Positions 5,726-8,045 of a DNA stretch of 8,045 nucleotides are shown here, piece by piece (the first letter of the stretch is position 1; each line of letters begins with the position of its first letter). The DNA lies in NCBI GenBank assembly GCA_947489175.1, contig CANLED010000083.1:1-8045 (forward strand), given 5' to 3'. Source of the DNA: Chitinophagaceae bacterium. Lineage in GTDB: Bacteria > Bacteroidota > Bacteroidia > Chitinophagales > Chitinophagaceae. The position numbers and the translations under genes are program-made. A model generated the notes under the pieces. That model was not told where the DNA came from, ran no database searches, and worked only from the letters and a program-made list of their open reading frames with translations.

Positions 5726-5738
5726 AATTCTAATTTTA
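5707..5738 (+). promoter_or_regulatory. Promoter of ligA
   Basis: ATTG (5707-5710) and TAATTTTA (5731-5738), each one base off consensus, are spaced 20 bases apart. Initiation near 5743 gives a leader of about 10 bases to the ATG at 5753. An in-frame TTG at 5708-5710 then falls inside the -33 box and cannot be the translation start. The element interleaves with the divergent regulator promoter. Confidence 0.45.
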
Positions 5739-5752
5739 GGGCTCAACTTCGC

Positions 5753-7852
5753 ATGATGGACGTAAATGAAAGCACAAGGTTTTATCTTGATAACAGCAAA
5801 CAACTGCTTGAAAAACTAAATAATATAACATTTCTTAAGGAAAATATTGAGCTGCTGAGGAACCTAATCAGGTTTCATGAACAACGGTACTATGTAATGA
5901 ACAATCCCTTGTTAGCTGATGCTGAATTCGATCAACTATACGCGGCGTTGGTAAAATTGGAAAATGAAAATCCCAATCTAATTACAATTGATTCGCCTAC
6001 CCAACGCGTTGGCCCTGGTTTTACCAAACAATTCAGAACCGTTCCTCACCTTGTGCCTATGCTCTCTTTGGAGAACTCTTACAACGCAGAAGATTTAATT
6101 GAATGGAATCGCAAAGCAAAAGAACTTTCAGGATTGCCATTTTTGAATTTTTGTGTTGAACCTAAATTTGATGGTGCCAGCATATCGCTTGTATATGAAA
6201 ATGATTTATTGGTTCGTGGAGCCACCAGAGGTGATGGCGTTGCGGGCGAAGACATCACATTAAATCTTAAACAAATAAAATCAATCCCTCTTTCTGCAGC
6301 ATTTTCTACATACGGTATTCAGCAAGTTGAAATCCGTGGCGAAGTACTCATCAACAAAGAAAACTTCAGAAAATACAATGAACAATTGGCTGAGCAAAAC
6401 TTGCCACCATTGGCAAATCCAAGAAATGCCGCATCAGGTTCTTTAAGAATGAAAGACGCCAAATTGGTAGGAAAAAGAAAACTTGAGGCCTTCATTTATC
6501 ACATCGCTTATGTTCAATACAATGACAATAAAAAAGAGATTCCTTCGCACTCAAAAAGCCTTGAAATGCTTTGGAATTTAGGGTTTAGGAGTCCTGTGAA
6601 TGAAAAAATGATCTTCAACAAAATAGATGATGTCATTTCATTTTGTGCAGAATATGAAGCAAAAAGAGATACTTTACCTTATGAGATAGATGGATTGGTT
6701 ATCAAAGTTGATGAATTAAAGATGCAAGATAAATTGGGCATGACTACCCATCATCCGCGTTGGGCCATTGCGTATAAGTTTAAAGCGAGGCAATCCACCA
6801 GTAAATTATTACAAGTAGAATTTCAGGTAGGCAGAACAGGAAGCATCACACCAGTAGCAAAGATAAAACCAGTACCGATTGGAGGTGTAATGGTAGCATC
6901 AATATCATTGCACAATGAGGAATTTATCAGAGAAAAAGACATCCGCATAGGTGACTCACTGTTGGTTGAAAGAGCCGGCGATGTAATTCCTTATATAGTA
7001 AAATCATTTGCTGAAGTGCGTAATGGTGAAGAACAACAAATTGTGTTTCCCCAAAATTGTCCATCATGCAACGCCAACTTAATCAAAACAGAAGAAGAAG
7101 CTGTATGGCGTTGTCCAAACTCACATTGTGCTGCTCAAATTGTTGAACGAATGATTCATTTCACGAGCAAGGATGCGATGGATATCCGTGGATTAGGTGA
7201 TGCAAATATTAGAAAATTTTATGCATTAGGGTGGTTAAAAGAGATCCCAGACATCTACCATCTTCCCTTTGACTTGATGAAAACAATGGAAGGATTTGGC
7301 GCAAAATCTGTTGACAATTTAAAAGATGCGATAGATAAATCAAAGACACAACCATTGTATAGGCTTATCAATGCCTTGGGAATTCGATTTGTTGGAGAGA
7401 CAACGGCCAAAGGACTTTCACAACATATAGACCACTTGCTTGACTTGCAAAAATTTGACAATGAATCATTACAAAAATTAGAAGATGTTGGTGTGAAGGT
7501 TGCGCAAAGTATTTTTCAATATTTTAATGATGAAGAAAATATAGTGATGCTGAGAAAACTTGAATCAGCTGGACTTCAACTAAACAGCATTAAAAAGCAA
7601 TCTGCAGAAGGAAACTTAACGGGAAAATCATTCCTTTTTACAGGAACTCTTTTGAAAATGAAAAGGTCTGAGGCAGAAGAAAAAGTTGAAGCCAATGGAG
7701 GTAAAATACTTTCTGGTGTGAGCAGTAAACTAGATTATTTGGTTGTAGGAGAAGATGCAGGGTCTAAACTTGAGAAAGCAAAAAAAATAGCTTCTATTCA
7801 AATTCTAACTGAAGATGAATTTATTGAATTGGTTACGGTGACGACTTTGTAA
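5753..7852 (+). CDS. ligA: NAD+-dependent DNA ligase
   Basis: Essential replication and repair ligase that seals 3'-OH/5'-phosphate nicks using NAD+. It has 699 residues from ATG 5753 (ATG 5756 is equally possible), slightly over the usual 670-690. Domains in order: Ia, with the NMN-binding tyrosines RYYV (46-47) and DAEFDQLY; adenylation domain with nucleophile Lys138 in EPKFDG, then RGATRGDG, DGLVIKVD (about 310-320) and AYKFKA (about 339); OB fold with EFQVGRTGSITPVA and LHNEEFI; Cys4 zinc finger with Cys436, 439, 454 and 459; helix-hairpin-helix repeats (about 480-610, IRGLGDANI, GFGAKSVDNL, LGIRFVGETTA); BRCT domain (about 620-697, FLFTGTL to YLVVGEDAGSKLEKA). All catalytic motifs are intact. 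It stands alone on the plus strand, divergent from the NUDIX regulator. Confidence 0.98.
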   Translation: MMDVNESTRFYLDNSKQLLEKLNNITFLKENIELLRNLIRFHEQRYYVMNNPLLADAEFDQLYAALVKLENENPNLITIDSPTQRVGPGFTKQFRTVPHLVPMLSLENSYNAEDLIEWNRKAKELSGLPFLNFCVEPKFDGASISLVYENDLLVRGATRGDGVAGEDITLNLKQIKSIPLSAAFSTYGIQQVEIRGEVLINKENFRKYNEQLAEQNLPPLANPRNAASGSLRMKDAKLVGKRKLEAFIYHIAYVQYNDNKKEIPSHSKSLEMLWNLGFRSPVNEKMIFNKIDDVISFCAEYEAKRDTLPYEIDGLVIKVDELKMQDKLGMTTHHPRWAIAYKFKARQSTSKLLQVEFQVGRTGSITPVAKIKPVPIGGVMVASISLHNEEFIREKDIRIGDSLLVERAGDVIPYIVKSFAEVRNGEEQQIVFPQNCPSCNANLIKTEEEAVWRCPNSHCAAQIVERMIHFTSKDAMDIRGLGDANIRKFYALGWLKEIPDIYHLPFDLMKTMEGFGAKSVDNLKDAIDKSKTQPLYRLINALGIRFVGETTAKGLSQHIDHLLDLQKFDNESLQKLEDVGVKVAQSIFQYFNDEENIVMLRKLESAGLQLNSIKKQSAEGNLTGKSFLFTGTLLKMKRSEAEEKVEANGGKILSGVSSKLDYLVVGEDAGSKLEKAKKIASIQILTEDEFIELVTVTTL

Positions 7853-7900
7853 GTCATTGATTGTCAATATTTTAAAAGTTAGATTATTTCTCATCAAAGA

Positions 7901-8045
7901 CTCCCCTCCTGGACAGGAGGGGTGGACTCTGGCGAGGCGCCGAAGGTGACGAGACAGAGGCCGGGGTGGTGGATTTTCTTAATTTAATTCCACCACCCCG
8001 CCGAGCCAAATTCGCTTCGCTCATCTGTCTCGGCACCCCTCCTGT
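7901..8045. repeat. GC-rich nested palindromic element, REP/MITE-like, cut by window end
   Basis: Non-coding block 49 bases after ligA, sharply richer in G+C than its surroundings. It contains a terminal hairpin (7903-7910 with 7915-7922, loop GGAC) and three concentric perfect stems: 7913-7924 with 8034-8045 (12 bp), 7950-7958 with 8024-8032 (9 bp), and 7962-7973 with 7989-8000 (12 bp, CGGGGTGGTGGA) around an A/T loop. A small GGCG/CGCC hairpin (7931-7941) lies in the left arm. No ORF or transposase is present. CCCCTCC/GGAGGGG and GGGGTGGT blocks recall dispersed intergenic repeats I associate with Bacteroidota genomes, but copy number cannot be seen here. As RNA it could also help end ligA transcription. 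Confidence 0.7.

Noticed and set aside
7856..7875. Small ATTGA/TCAAT hairpin right after ligA as an intrinsic terminator
   Set aside because: The stem is only 5 bp of mostly A-T pairs with a 3-base loop and no proper T tract.
7901..8045. CRISPR array or tRNA-like gene as the explanation of the palindromic block
   Set aside because: There are no regularly spaced direct repeats, and the fold lacks a cloverleaf, T-arm motif or CCA end; the structure is nested, not serial.

Overview
The window is an AT-rich chromosomal segment from a member of the phylum Bacteroidota. Three things point there. Upstream regions carry the Bacteroidota-type promoter (-33 TTTG-like, -7 TAnnTTTG) with A-rich leaders that mostly lack a Shine-Dalgarno sequence. 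A 34-codon gene for the small ribosomal protein THX is present. The NUDIX-type regulator has the 'YRVLxxxTGL' helix typical of Bacteroidota relatives of NrtR/AraR. A Chitinophagia- or Sphingobacteriia-like member is my guess, but the window alone cannot settle this.

Layout, left to right. (1) Plus strand, 2-415: the 3' part of an HU-type nucleoid protein gene, an intrinsic terminator, then the tiny thx gene. (2) 416-495: a convergent junction holding a long A/T-rich inverted repeat that also contains a perfect purine mirror repeat. (3) Minus strand, read right to left from about 4850 to 496: promoter, structured leader, rplM (L13), rpsI (S9), rpsB (S2), tsf (EF-Ts), a strong intrinsic terminator, pyrH (UMP kinase) and pdxH (pyridoxamine phosphate oxidase). 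(4) Minus strand, 4965-5663: a NUDIX-fold transcriptional regulator with a decayed catalytic box. (5) Plus strand, 5753-7852: ligA, the NAD+-dependent DNA ligase, divergent from the regulator across an 89-bp region with interleaved promoters. (6) 7901-8045: a GC-rich, multiply nested palindromic element cut by the window end.

Most of the window is core housekeeping. The minus-strand cluster joins translation (L13, S9, S2, EF-Ts) to pyrimidine nucleotide and B6-cofactor metabolism, with the terminator after tsf probably separating ribosomal-protein output from pyrH-pdxH. No CRISPR array, transposase, tRNA or rRNA gene was seen, and no gene-free stretch exceeds 300 bases.

The least ordinary items are the palindromic element after ligA (probably a dispersed REP/MITE-like repeat, with a testable prediction for the bases just past the window), the compact three-hairpin leader of rplM (candidate r-protein autoregulatory RNA), and the catalytically degenerate NUDIX regulator with no obvious regulon next to it. 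I found no clear case of a new multi-gene system.
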